From the NCBI GenBank assembly GCA_002261195.1, contig MVBO01000003.1:500327-552551 (forward strand): a DNA stretch of 52,225 nucleotides, in the 5' to 3' direction. This document shows, piece after piece, positions 11,193-23,000 of the stretch. Source of the stretch: Bifiguratus adelaidae (Eukaryota; Mucoromycota; Endogonomycetes; Endogonales). The stretch's first letter is position 1. Each line of letters starts with the position of its first letter. Under the pieces are notes generated by a model. The model was not told where the DNA came from and ran no database searches. It worked only from the letters and a program-made list of their open reading frames with translations. A program made the translations under genes and the position numbers.

Positions 11193-12652
11193 TTATGAGA
11201 GTGCCTTGGAAGCCTCAATGGCGGCTATACCAGCTGACCCTGTACAGTATGATCTACGCATAAAGGAGCGACAACACTTGTAGCCCCATTGACCATTCTC
11301 CCAATAGGAACCCCATACGGACGTGTGATTGTTGGTAAAGACTAGGAGAAATCAGAGGTGAGCATGAGGGATTTTCCCAGGTGACACTTCCACATACCAT
11401 CCTCTTCGTACTTCGAACGTGCCTTGGCGCGTTCTTGCCCCTTGATGACTCTGCCTGTTCGTGAATATTCGACATAGTTCTCCGACTGAGCCAGCAAGAG
11501 TTCTTTGGGAGGCGCTTGCAAATGCTCTTCACCACCGTATTTGGCAAGAATGCCATTCTTGTTCTCATCGCGGACTTCATTCTTCTTCTCCTTGAATTGC
11601 TTGTGGAGGAGAGCGAGTTGAGTAGGAGCGGCTTGCATATGTACATCTGTGCCACGTTCAGCGGCTTGCCAGGCAAAGAGCTGTTCTTTGGCCACTTCGG
11701 GTGCGTCTCCGGTATATCGAACAAAGTTGTCACCAGCGAAATGAGCATCTTCAGGGTTGACGTTGGCCATTGGATTCTCACGCATGGAGCGGGTCTTGGG
11801 ATCATAATAGGCGGAATTGATGTCGAGATTAAGGAGGTATTTGGCGGTATCTTCTCGAATTCTGTTGAGACGGGTCAACAAACCATATTGTGAGTACATC
11901 GTTCCGGTTGCTTACCTTAGGTTTCGAATTGTTGTGCGTGTCTTGACATTCATCTTTTGACCAGGCATATCTGCCGAATCTGCGTACTTTTCTTCATCAC
12001 TGTTATCTTCATCGTCGCTATCTGGCTTGGCCGTTGAACCCATATTGTCGAGTTCCTTAGCACGAAGTTCTTTTCGAGCTTCTTCGATCTTTTCGTACTG
12101 TTCGTAGACCTTGTCATGTTCCGCAGGATCATATCCCTTCCATCGATCCCGCTTCGCTTCCCAGCCAAACTTCAAGTCTTGCACGACCTCATCGGCCTTG
12201 ATACCCTTTCCTGTCCACTTTGCTCCCTTGTTCCTTGGCCTTTCGGTACAGTCTCTTGCCTTGTGTGTCATGGCACCACAGTTTTCACAGGCGCCCTTTC
12301 TGTATTTTGTAGCCGCAGGACCCTAATGTTGACGCATGAGCAACCCATGGACGGAGAAATCTGGATCGCCCTCACTTACAGCTGTCTCACCACGCATATA
12401 CCATAGATTGTCATCTTCAGCCTTCCGTTTTGCTTGAAGCTTTTGATGCTTGAGTGTCGCGAATCCCTCATCCACATACCATGGCGCCTTGGCCATGAAC
12501 TGTGGAATGTGTGGATTGATGTCGTTTCCCTCCTCGTCCACCTCTGCAGGGGCTGTGCCCGCTTTCCGAGCAGCATCCAAATCCTTTTGCCGCCGATAAT
12601 CTTCCTTGCTCAGCTTTGGAGCGTTTGCTGATGTGGGCAATGCCGCGGCCAT
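11193..12652 (-). CDS. SLU7: Pre-mRNA splicing factor Slu7
   Basis: Four exons (12652-12380, 12322-11916, 11861-11398, 11341-11193) encode 430 residues. The N-terminus ([32 protein letters not shown]) is typical. The zinc knuckle [14 protein letters not shown] at residues 103-116 has the C-x2-C-x4-H-x4-C spacing and is followed by [12 protein letters not shown]. Middle and C-terminal blocks match the family ([34 protein letters not shown]). Slu7 joins the spliceosome at the second catalytic step and helps select the 3' splice site, working with Prp18, which is also encoded in this window about 13 kb away. All introns here are 53-62 nt. Confidence 0.95.
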
Positions 12653-12983
12653 GGTGAAAGAAAGCGTTCCTACAGTGGCAACGGTTTGAAATATATATTA
12701 ATTAATTAAGGCAAAAGACTGACAGGGACGCTTTTATTGCTATAGACGTGTAGGATACTGCATCAATATCTGGCAAATAGGACGATTGGCGAATTGATTG
12801 AAGATATTAAGGCCGCCATAGCCAAAAAAAAAACATTATTTAGGTTCACATTGCTACATTTCACTACCGCAAAATCAAGCTATACAGCTTATACACTTGA
12901 AGTCAGGTTTAGGTCGGTGAAGTTGAGAATTGGCTCATCATGAGGGGCTACAGTATTATCAGTTTATGCATGAAGAGAGCGAG

Positions 12984-14265
12984 CTACATACGCTTGTACA
13001 AGGTCTCAATGTGGGCTTTAAGGTCCTTGGCTTTGTCGCGCCAATGTGGAAAGTTTCTTCATGGCAGCCGCTGCCTTTTCGAGCCGTTTTCGCATCTCCC
13101 ATTTGCTCCTTCTCAAACTTTCTTTGCTACCTCTCCGGTTCCTCATCACTGCGCAAGAAGTTTTTATAGTGCTCCCAGAGCTCTTGACGATCCTATTCTT
13201 TCTCCACGCGTTTCTGGAATTAACTGAATTTCCAAGCGGTCTTGTCTTGTACTTTGGGTAATTGATTTGACCATCACTCCCGGAACACAAGTCAGTCTTG
13301 ATCGGCAACGAGAAACGCTAACTTATCCGTCTATCTGGTGGATTTCGCGTATTGGAAACCAACCAACGCAGGTTGTCTGACATGGTGAAGATAGAGAAGA
13401 GAAGATAAAAAGGCACAGGTGTCACGAGAATGATCCGTTGGCGATCTGACCAGACCAGTTTGTCGAACCATCTTCAGAAGGATATGAATCTGATTGTGAT
13501 TGTAATTTCGGCGTCCTGGAAGTGCTTTAAGTGCACGGATGGCCGTGATTCTTGGTTTAGGTCCTTTCTGCTTCCTGTCAGATATCATAAGCCTCTGATC
13601 AAATGTCCCCCCTCTGGCAATGAAGACGGACCCTTGAAGGGAGGTACGCCATCTTAAATACTTTTCCGTGAAGATTTTGTGACAGAGCCAGCATATGTAC
13701 GGCCATTGAGAATCTCCCGACGGAAGCATGGGGACCGCTCCCGTCAAGGCGTACGCAAAGGTTTCGGGATACGTATAGCGCATGCGATTCACAGTGGTTT
13801 CTCTCTTCCAGTATCGATAAATCGCGTGGACCCTACTTGAGAAATCTTTCATCATTTTTTGCTTCTTCGTTTTGGTTCCTCGTTGACTTTGTTGTTTGGG
13901 TATGTTGAGTGTTTGTAGGGTATGAAAATGTCTAAAATGGAAGAAGCTCAAATCACGAACTCCTCCGCTGTAAAATGGACCACGATCAATTTCCTATGCA
14001 ACACAAACGACACATAACTATTGGCTGTTGGCAGTCGTTGATGGCTCAAATGACCATAAAGAGCAACTTTACAGGGTAAGCGTTTTGTAGTTTGGGTCTG
14101 GTGAGATAGGAATCTATGGCCGTATGCGCGATATACAGTTTTGGATTTTGGAACATTGGAATGACGTACAGGTGGTCTGGAATTGACATGCTGGTTCCTG
14201 GAAGCTATACAAAGAAGACGTTGTGTCCTGTGGAGCACTAGTCGTCTCAGGAACGGCCCATACAT
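12984..14265 (-). pseudogene. Decayed gene for a mitochondrial-type protein
   Basis: An arginine-rich, presequence-like N-terminus starts at 14265 (MYGPFLRRLVLHRTQRLL). A long open block follows, 13951-13331, containing RVHAIYRYWKRE, MRYTYPETFAYA and KGPKPRITAIRALKALPG. From there coding-like sequence goes on to a natural-looking end (KAHIETLYKRM, stop at 12984) but is broken. In-frame stops lie at 13331-13333, 13220-13222, 13193-13195 and 13127-13129, all TAG or TAA, and there are two frame changes near 13100 and 13045. A plausible old 48-nt intron with a GACTGAC branch site lies near 13265-13312. I do not recognise the family. Alternatives are a shortened but working gene ending at 13331, or assembly errors. 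CAR-to-TAR changes would explain all four stops. Confidence 0.6.
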
Positions 14266-16750
14266 AATGATATTTTCACAGAAAACCTGTCATCAGCTCA
14301 GAGTGTGTCATGACGTCTACGGCTTAAAACATATCCGAGAGGATTCAATGCTTTTGCTAGCACTGGTTATACCGTATTTCATCACTGAAAGACTGCTAGA
14401 ATGGCGGCACAAAATAACAATCGAGTCCGCAAGGTCGAGGAAAGCGGTTCAATGACGACGAACCCAAAGCAAGGAGCAAGTGATCCCCTTTCACGCCTAA
14501 GTCGGTTCGTGGACCGCTATGACATAAGGTAAGCGTACTATTCTGTACTCATAAGTCAGTATAAGCTTGCATTACCTAGTTATGCTGCATGCACCCTTCT
14601 TTGCCAGTTCAACCTGCCTGCTAACAAGTGCTGGTGCTAGCGCCAAACAATAGCAAGTTTGTCTCAGCCTCACCAAAAGTCAGTCAGTACCAGGTACATG
14701 CACTCACAACGGTCTCTGGATGTGCTTTGAAGCATCAAAAGCTATTACGACGAAACGCACGCCTCTGCCAGCGTTGAGGCTTCTCGCGGAGGTCGTCTAC
14801 TCACATCGTAAATTACCGTATCCGGTAGCTCAGTATGTTCGCTCCAAAAGATGAGTTCTCGCTTGAACTCATTCAATTTCCGTAAGACGGCGATGCTATC
14901 GCATGGTATAGGGGTGTCAGTTAAGGTTCCCGGGTTTAACAAGGAGACTGTCACTGACGATCCAGCAGCTATGTTTCGAAAATTGTGACAAATTAGGGCG
15001 GTATGCGCATGAAAATTCGTATGGCAGCGCATTGGGGCATGAAAGGAATTGAAATTGCATGCGCATCATGAGCGAGTGCGAGCTGGACAGTCTTACTTAG
15101 CATGACACGTGACCAGCCTTTGATTTGGGAACATGCAAGATCAAAAGAGTTATCCGGATGCTCGATATTTCTTCCAGATCAGTCATAGGTACCTTGGTGC
15201 AGGTATGCGCATTGATAACGTATCTCTATCACATCTTGAAGAACATTCGCAGAACTTTTCAAGTTGCCGGTGAGTCAGCATAACCGAGTTTGGGTACGTT
15301 TGGTTGTTATCTCAGACAAGCTTTGAATAATACTGATAGATACTGTCAGGTGCTCATCATACCTAGACCACATCGTGCGCAAGCGATATACGACCTTTCT
15401 TATCCGACACGTGAACAAGAAAGGCCCTCCGAAAATGAAAATGCAGAATTCAAAATAAGAATGGAAATTTTGCGGTATCGAGGATTACTGTATACGGATG
15501 TTGAAATTTGTGTTCATGTACCAACCTGGCAAGGCTATGCGTCACCAAGGCTGCGTAGCGCGTGGAGTATCCGCGGAATGGTAAGGTTTGCAACTTGTAA
15601 GTCGCTTTTGGGTTAGATGATTTCATTTTAGAAACGCCTAGGACGTTCTCCACGCCTCCATCGACAGCAAGATATGCCTGTAAGTATCGACTACGTTAAG
15701 GTCGGGCTGAGAACAGCTTTTCGGTCCTCTGGTTCCTTTTGGTGAGTCGAAAGTTAGCATCTGAGACAATAAGTTGTATGAGTCCCTGTACGACTCAATA
15801 TGTTCAGTGTCAGAGGTGGATCTCCCACTTGGAATCTGTAAAGACACTTACAGTCGTCTCTTAACATCAAAGCAGGTCTAGCAAGTTATATGAGACGAAA
15901 TGCCACCTAGGGATCGAGTTCAGGAAGTGTTCTCTACCCCTGCTGTACAGGTAAGCGGCAAGGTCCCAGGAAATGGTCGCGTTTCTTGACTAGGCTTAGC
16001 TATCACAAAAACAAGCGTCAGAGCAAGGTCCGCGAAAAGGAGTACAAGCGCACACTCCTCGTTGGCTGGCAGCGGTCAAGAGTAGACTCTAAGGTGCGAC
16101 AAGGTCCGTTCCTGACCCAAATCGGTTGGCGAATGGTAGGTAGATCTCTCAGGGCGCAGGTAGGTCTCGCTCGCCAAGGTGTAACAGGACGTCGCCATAG
16201 ATACGCAAGTCAAGGACAAAGATTCGGACCGGAAGAGAAAGAGGCACGGTCAGGGAGGCAGAGCGGGAGGGGAAGAATCTTCACAGCCTTGTGCTACTCC
16301 GTATGGTACCTTAATATTTAACAAATACGGTCACTCCCGTACAGACATGGCTCGCTAAACGTCTCTGGAGCCATATAGACCTCCTGCAAACATCTCGGCG
16401 GTGTCTTAGCGACAGAAAAGCCACCGACTCATCCACACATATGACCTAAGCCCAGCATCACCTCTCGAAAATTCATCCATTTACTGTCTGCTTTTGTACC
16501 CCCCAAGTTAGCGCACGGGTCTCTGCCTGTTCGAAATTTGATCATGGTGCAACTCGCGAGTTCTAGATCTGAGGGCTCAATGTAGAGCGCAGAATAGTTG
16601 TTGATATTTAGCTGAAGCGATAATCAATAATAAATGTGAGTACAAGGAGGAGAGAACAAGTCATCCCGAGAGACATCGTCCCTGCGATCAAGCAACAGAA
16701 CGCCAAAATGCTTTCAGGCAAAATTCTCCACTTACCAATTAAAGAAATCA
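14266..16750. other. Gene-poor stretch, no supported gene
   Basis: About 2.5 kb without a convincing gene. The best coding-like piece is on the minus strand, about 14960-14800 (NEFKRELIFWSEHTELPD), ending at a good GTGAGT donor. It has no start, no recognisable domain and no clear partner exon. A second fragment, minus 15847-15640, is open but unidentified. No tRNA, rRNA or transposase was seen. Confidence 0.5.
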
Positions 16751-16762
16751 AGGGTTAGGGTT
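16751..16762 (+). promoter_or_regulatory. Telobox-like AGGGTTAGGGTT upstream of CENP-T
   Basis: Two perfect telomere-type hexamers in tandem, 58 bp before the ATG of the CENP-T gene. In fungi and plants such interstitial teloboxes can bind Myb-domain telomere-repeat proteins (Tbf1/TRF type) and act in promoters. Whether this one works is untested, and this species' telomere repeat is not known from the window. Confidence 0.4.
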
Positions 16763-16819
16763 AAAATTGCACCTTATACGGCAATTGTGGAACGCGTCGC
16801 AAAGACACGCGCTACTCTC

Positions 16820-18680
16820 ATGGACACATCACCAGCTCCAAGAACGCCCAGTGGTTCACGCACACGCCCTACGCTATTTGGAACACCACGTACAGATCCT
16901 TCCAACAAACGGACCTTACCAGCATCGACGGGATTGCGGGCAGAAAAGAGACGCCGAACCGTAGCCGTCAAACCGAAAGAGTTTACAAAAGCGCTACGAG
17001 CAGCAGCAGAGGAAGATGACACGATCGAACTACCTAGACGTAACTTTTCTGTGGTGCCGCCAGCACGACGTACAAAGTCACCGCGTGTGACGCCAAGACA
17101 AAGAACAAAACGTCCCCATCGGGTGTCTCCATCAGAGATGGTAAGTGCTCCTGCGTGTTTGCACATGGGAACAGAAGCTGACCCATTTAGCTACGAAACC
17201 TTTCCCGCCTTCTCTCCTCCTCTGAGAATGTCACACCACAAGTTCCACAGACGCCATCGAAACCTTCAAGCCAGGAAACGTTTCAAACGCCTACTCACAC
17301 AGGCAAGGAGAATATGGAGGCTCAGACGCCTTTCAAGACGCCCGCAGCCGTCAGTTCCACAACGAGTCTGCTAATTGAAGAACGTCGTAAGAAGTTGCAG
17401 CTATCTGTCCGCAAAAGTAACCGTGCCAGAGATGTTCGTGATTTGCGAACGCCGAGTAACATGTTGCGCATGCTCAGTCGAAGTATGAATCTTATAAGAG
17501 CATCTCTTATTGTCTTTTTACTCATGCTGTTCTAGTGCCTGGTTTCAAAGTCACCACCCCAGAAACACCTGTAAGATCAGGCCGTGAAACACGAGCAAAG
17601 TCAACACAGAGGGAGGAGATCCAAAGTGATATCCACTTGGAAACGCACGATAATGAAGCGACATTCCAGAATGGCGATGAAGAACCGCAGAATGAAGCTG
17701 AGTTCGACCTACAGGAAGTCCATACAACATATGAAGGACCTGAAATGACCAACGAGGGTGCATATGAAGAAGCGTATGCGCTTCCTCAGGACATGGAGTT
17801 CCGGGAGGTTGGTCAGGAGCCACAAGCGGACATTGCATTCGATGCCGATGACCTTCCGGAACCGGACAATGAATTTGGTTTGGAGACAGAACATGCAGAT
17901 GAAACGGAGCTCCTCCAACAACCGTTGCCGTTCCCAGACGACAATCCTGAGCCTGAGGATGAATTTGACGTCCACGACATCCAAGATGCAGGCAATGAAT
18001 ACGATGCTGAAGATATGCCGCCAAGCGATGTGGATGAAGGTTATGATGACGACGAGATCGATGATTTAGCCGTCGGGTATGTCTTTTGCGTTATTACCGA
18101 GTGTCTGGTATTCATGCTTTCTTTTCAGTGACGCTTTGCATCGTGAGAGTGTAGAACGACGAAAGTCTACTCGGTATGTAACAAGCTGATGCCACAACCC
18201 GTCAACTAAGGAATCGTTACCGGTTTTAGCCTGTCGGAAGCCGGGATCCCTGTACCCAATTTGCCAAATACCCTAGTCAAGAGTATCTTTAGCACCTTCT
18301 GCAGATCCAAGGTATCCAAGGACGCCTTCGAGGCCGTCGCTGATGCGTAAGTGATGCATGACGTCCCACTTGAAACCACTCAACTGGCTGCAGATCACAC
18401 TTGTTTTTTGAGCAACTCTCTGGAGACCTTGAAGCGTATGCAAAACACGCTAATCGGCGCATGATCAATGAATCCGATGTCACCATGCTCATGCGAAGGT
18501 AAGTTTAGCATAAGTTTTTGCAAGAATCCTTATTGATGCCTATGTAGACAACGGCTTTTGGGAGAGAAACACAGTCTAGAGTACATGGCTCAACGCTACT
18601 TGCCAAGAGAACTATCGGATCAAATCACGTCATCTGCCTTGGCTGGCAACGTCGTATGGCCACAGCTCAAAAAGACATGA
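16820..18680 (+). CDS. Inner kinetochore protein CENP-T (Cnn1-like)
   Basis: Seven exons (16820-17140, 17191-17482, 17536-18076, 18129-18173, 18230-18346, 18394-18498, 18548-18680) encode 517 residues. The C-terminal ~120 residues are the CENP-T histone fold and its extension. They include LVKSIFSTFCRSKVS, the family block FFEQLSGDLEAYAKHA, the ESDVTMLMRRQ motif and the tail RYLPRELSD. The N-terminus is basic and rich in S/T-P sites (RTPSG, FGTPR, VTPRQR, QTPFKTP), as expected for CDK-controlled recruitment of Ndc80 and Mis12 complexes. The middle is a long acidic linker. The protein pairs with CENP-W on centromeric chromatin. The upstream in-frame GTG is ignored; the ATG at 16820 is the first in frame. 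A telobox lies 58 bp upstream. Confidence 0.9.
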
Positions 18681-18782
18681 GGGCTTACATTGACTCAATG
18701 TGTGTATGCATAACGTAAAGATATAGTGTATTCTAGCGGTGACCTTTCAGAAGGTGATTACATAGGCATTACGATGAACAAT

Positions 18783-20001
18783 TTAACTAATGTGTACTTT
18801 GCTCAAGTCCTTGACGAGCCCATCATCTACTTCGTCATCCCCCTTTTGGGTGGGCTCCTTGGCTTCCTCCTCTTCATCATGCTTCTCTAAAGCGGACTCG
18901 TCCTCTTCCTCTTCCTCCTCATCACTTTCTTCCTCCATCTCATCTAGCTCGTCCAGGGCATCACCATAACCGTGCTTCTCCAAGGCGTCCACCACGCTCA
19001 TGACAGCATTATGGTCTGGAGAACAACGGTTCCCGTTCAATTCTAGGGTCGTCAAGGACGACAAATGATCATTGATCGCTTCCGCCAAGGCAGCGATAGC
19101 ATCGGCTTCTATCTCGTTGAAAGAAAGGTTAAGTGACTCTAGCCCGTTGGCGCCTCCGGTGCGGAGGACATTGGCAATGGCGTAACCTCCCTCCTTGCCC
19201 AATAAACAATCGCCAATATTCAAAACCTTGAGGTTGGTCCAGTTGGGCATGACTTCCGCCAGAGCCAAGGATCCCTTCTCCGTAAATGTATTATCTTGCA
19301 AATCGAGCACCTCTAGATCCTTGCAAAACGACAAGCCTTGTGTAATGTTTCGGATACCTTCTGGTCGAATCCCGTTTTGTGGCATACGAACCTCAACCAG
19401 CGTCCCATGGGCAGCAAAAGCGGCCGCGAGTGTCTCAGAAGACCCATCTTCGAGACGATTGCGACCGCAAATGATGCGTCGCAATGACGACGTCTTGCCG
19501 GCCGCTTTCACGTTTTGTGCGTTGGCCAGTAGCGCTTTGGCAATGATCGTGCCACCTCCAACACCCAGGCCATTGTTGTTGATCCGCAAGACTTGCAGTG
19601 AGGTATTGTTGGTCAGGAAATCCACTATCGGTTCTGCTCCAGCCGGTCCAAAAGCATTGTCGGACAAGTTGAGTTCCACCAAGTGTTCCTTGTCTGTAAG
19701 CGCGTCGCAAATATACTTGAGCGTCTGCGGAATCTCGGATCGCAAACGACCCGTAAACATGTCGGACAAGTTGGCCACCTAGGCGCGTGTTACGTTACCA
19801 CTCTCTGCGTGCTCCAAAACGTACCTTGATGTTGATCTTGTCCTTGAGCGCATCAGCCAGCGCCTTTCCCGCCTCCACACCAAAGCTATTGCCACTCAAG
19901 TTGATCTCCTCCAGGTCCAAATCTCTAATCTGCGCCACATAATCCTCTACATGTGCTGCTGTTTCCAGCTTTAAGCCTTTGCCTTCGAGCGAAAAAGCCA
20001 T
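18783..20001 (-). CDS. rna1: Ran GTPase-activating protein (RanGAP, rna1 type)
   Basis: Two exons, 20001-19825 and 19778-18783 (45-nt intron), encode 390 residues. The start MAFSLEGKGLKLE matches the fungal rna1 N-terminus. Leucine-rich repeats follow (NLSGNSFG, LNLSDNAFGPAGAEP, LRINNNGLG, LQDNTFTEKG, LNLSFNEIEADA). They include the catalytic-face block RIICGRNRLEDGS with its Arg and Asn, and MPQNGIRPEG. An acidic tail (about residues 330-375) and a final SKVHIS end the protein, as in S. pombe rna1. It stimulates GTP hydrolysis by Ran in the cytoplasm, so nuclear transport is directional. Its ATG is 17 bp from that of RPC1 on the other strand, so the two genes must share a promoter. Confidence 0.95.
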
Positions 20002-20018
20002 AAATTGTTGTTTTCCGC
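20002..20018. promoter_or_regulatory. 17-bp spacer between divergent RanGAP and RPC1 start codons
   Basis: Both starts are supported by family N-termini, so only 17 bases separate the two ATGs. Each 5' leader and promoter must therefore overlap the coding region of the other gene, or the leaders are almost absent. See the findings. Confidence 0.75.
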
Positions 20019-23000
20019 ATGAAGGAACAAGTGATTGAGAATGTGCCCAAGAAGATGTAAGTAATCGACACATTAGAGGCATACTTTGACAGCATCGTAG
20101 TAAGCACATTCAGTTTGGGGTGCTGGCACCGCAAGACATGGTGAAGGTGGCAGAGTTTGAATGTAATCAGTGTGATTTGTATACAGTGCCAGACCGATCA
20201 CCCGTGAAGCATGGTGTCTTGGATTTGCGACTGGGCACGTCTACCAAGGACGGGACTTGCGAGACATGCTTTCAAAAGACGGCAGAATGCGCTGGCCACT
20301 ATGGATACATCAAACTAGTGTTGCCTGTCTTTCATATTGGTTACTTTCGAGCCATCATCAACATTCTGCAGGACATTTGCAAGGTAAGATCGGTTCTTAT
20401 AGGGAAACCGTCGATTGATACAAGTTTTAGTCATGTTCTCGTGTACTGTTGGAGGAAAGAGATCGAAGAACCTATCTACAACGGCTGCGGCGGCCACGGC
20501 TAGAGAATATTCAACGAGCTAAAATTGTCAAGGCCGTCAATGATCAATGCAAAAAGCAGGTGTATTGCCCTTATTGTGGTGCTCTGAATGGTGAGTTGTC
20601 GACAACAGGTGGCTCGAGTGTCGCTCACACGGGCTATCCAGGTTTTGTGAAAAAGGTGGCGGCGCTCAAAATTGTGCACGAAAAATGGCGAGCCAAGAAG
20701 GCTGCCAGTGATCGTCAAGAATTTTTGCGAACCTTTGATGCGGCTGCACAAGCCATACCCGACATAAAACCACATCTCAGCAAGGCGCAAGATGATCTAA
20801 ATCCGCTCAAGGTTCTCAAGCTTTTCCAGAATATAACGCCGGAGGATTGCGAGCTTCTGGGTCTGGATCCTGTTCACGGGCGTCCTGAGCTGTACATTTG
20901 GCAATATTTGCCTGTTCCTCCCGCTTGTGTACGTCCTTCTGTCGTTCAAGACGGTGCAAGTACAGAAGATGATCTTACAGCCAAGCTTACCGAGATCATT
21001 TTCACTAATGCAATGATTCGAACGGCGATCGAAAAGGGCAAAACCCATGTGTCGAGTCTCATGGAACAATGGGACCTGTTGCAGCTCACGTCTGCCATGT
21101 ACATTAACAGTGAACTTCCCGGAGTACCGAATGCAAATGTGGGAAAGCCAAGCCGTGGGTTGTGTCAGCGTCTGAAAGGAAAACAAGGTCGCTTCCGAGG
21201 CAATCTATCAGGAAAGCGTGTCGATTTCTCTGGGCGCACTGTCATTTCGCCCGACCCCAACATGCGCATCGATCAAGTGGCCGTTCCAGAATTGGTTGCG
21301 AAGATTCTGACCTATCCAGAGCGCGTCTTTTCTCACAACATCGATCGCCTTAAGCGAGCCATCATCAATGGGCCAAACGTTCACCCTGGCGCAAACTACC
21401 TTGTCTCTGGTCAAACCGGCTTCAAGCGATTCCTCAAGTTTGGCAATCGTAAAGAGATTGCCGACGATCTCAAGATTGGTGATGTCGTGGAACGTCATCT
21501 GATTGATGGTGATGTTGTTCTCTTCAATCGTCAGCCATCGCTTCATCGATTGAGTATCATGGCTCACTATGCGAAAATCAAACCGTGGAGGACATTTCGG
21601 TTCAACGAATGTGTTTGCGCTCCGTACAATGCCGATTTTGATGGTGATGAAATGAATATGCACGTGCCTCAAACAGAGGAGGCCCGAACGGAGGCTTTGG
21701 AGCTCATGGGAGTGAAGAACAACCTTTGCACGCCTCGCAATGGCCAACCGCTTATTGCAGCCACCCAAGATTTCATCACTGCATCGTTTCTCATTTCCAA
21801 GAAAGACCGCTTCTACACGCGTGCTCAATTTGTACAAGTGTGTTCCATGATGGGTGATGCAGAATTGCAGATTGACATTCCTCCCCCTGCCGTCATCAAA
21901 CCAAGACTGCTCTGGACGGGCAAGCAAGTGTTCAATGTCTTAATGAAACCCAACAAACACTCACCTGTGAATGTCAATCTGGAGACCAGAACCAAGTCAT
22001 TTACAAAGAGGGCTGGCGAAGCTCCCGACATGTGTCCAGCAGATGGCTGGCTGATTATTCGCAACAGCGAGGTCATGTGTGGTCTCATGGACAAGTCGAT
22101 TGTTGGTGACGGCAACAAGAACTCCATCTTTTATGTCATCATGCGAGATTACGGTCCAGAAGAAGCAGCAACGTGTATGAACCGACTAGCAAAATTGTGT
22201 GCTCGTTGGCTCGCCAATGAAGGCTTTTCCATCGGCATCAACGACGTCACGCCTGGTGATCGTCTAACGGCTATTAAGAACAGGCGTATTGCGGAAGCGT
22301 ACGCGAAATGTGACGAATACATTGCACAATTTAACAAGGGCCAGCTTGAATGCATGGCAGGTTGCGATGAAGAGCAAACACTTGAATCCAAGGTGTCTGG
22401 TGTCCTCTCCGATGTGCGTAGTGAACTCGGTAACATTTGTATGACGGATCTAAGCAGACACAACGCTCCATTGATCATGGCTACCTGTGGTTCCAAGGGT
22501 TCCTGGATCAACGTGTCCCAGATGGTAGCTTGTGTGGGACAGCAGATTATTAGCGGAAGTCGTATTCCCGATGGTTTCCAGGATCGATCTCTGCCACACT
22601 TTTTGAAGCACTCAAAGTCGCCACCAGCCAAGGGTTTCGTTCGAAATAGTTTCTTTACTGGTTTGACCTCCACCGAGTTCCTCTTCCACGCTGTATCTGG
22701 ACGTGAAGGTCTCGTTGATACAGCTGTCAAGACTGCCGAAACCGGTTACATGCAACGGCGTTTGATGAAAGCGCTCGAAGATTTGACGACGCACTATGAC
22801 TTGTCGGTTCGAGGTGCCGCAGGCAACATGGTACAATTCTGCTACGGTGATGATGGCCTTGACCCGCTGAACCTTGAGGGGTCGGGTCAGCCTGTTGAAT
22901 TCGAGCGAAACTTTAAGCACGCGAGGATGAGCGTTCCACGCGACAAAGATCGCCCGCTCATGCCTTGGGAAGTGATCAACACAGCTGAGCAATACGTGGC

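Noticed and set aside
15986-16321. Arg/Gly-rich open frame in the 14-17 kb gap
   Set aside because: Low-complexity basic composition, no domain, no splice partners and no good start context.
16787-16819. CENP-T start at an upstream GTG
   Set aside because: Fungal nuclear genes start at ATG; the first in-frame ATG at 16820 precedes the typical S/T-P-rich N-terminus.
19195-19782. Open frame antisense to RanGAP
   Set aside because: It follows from the codon pattern of the leucine-rich repeats on the other strand; no independent support.
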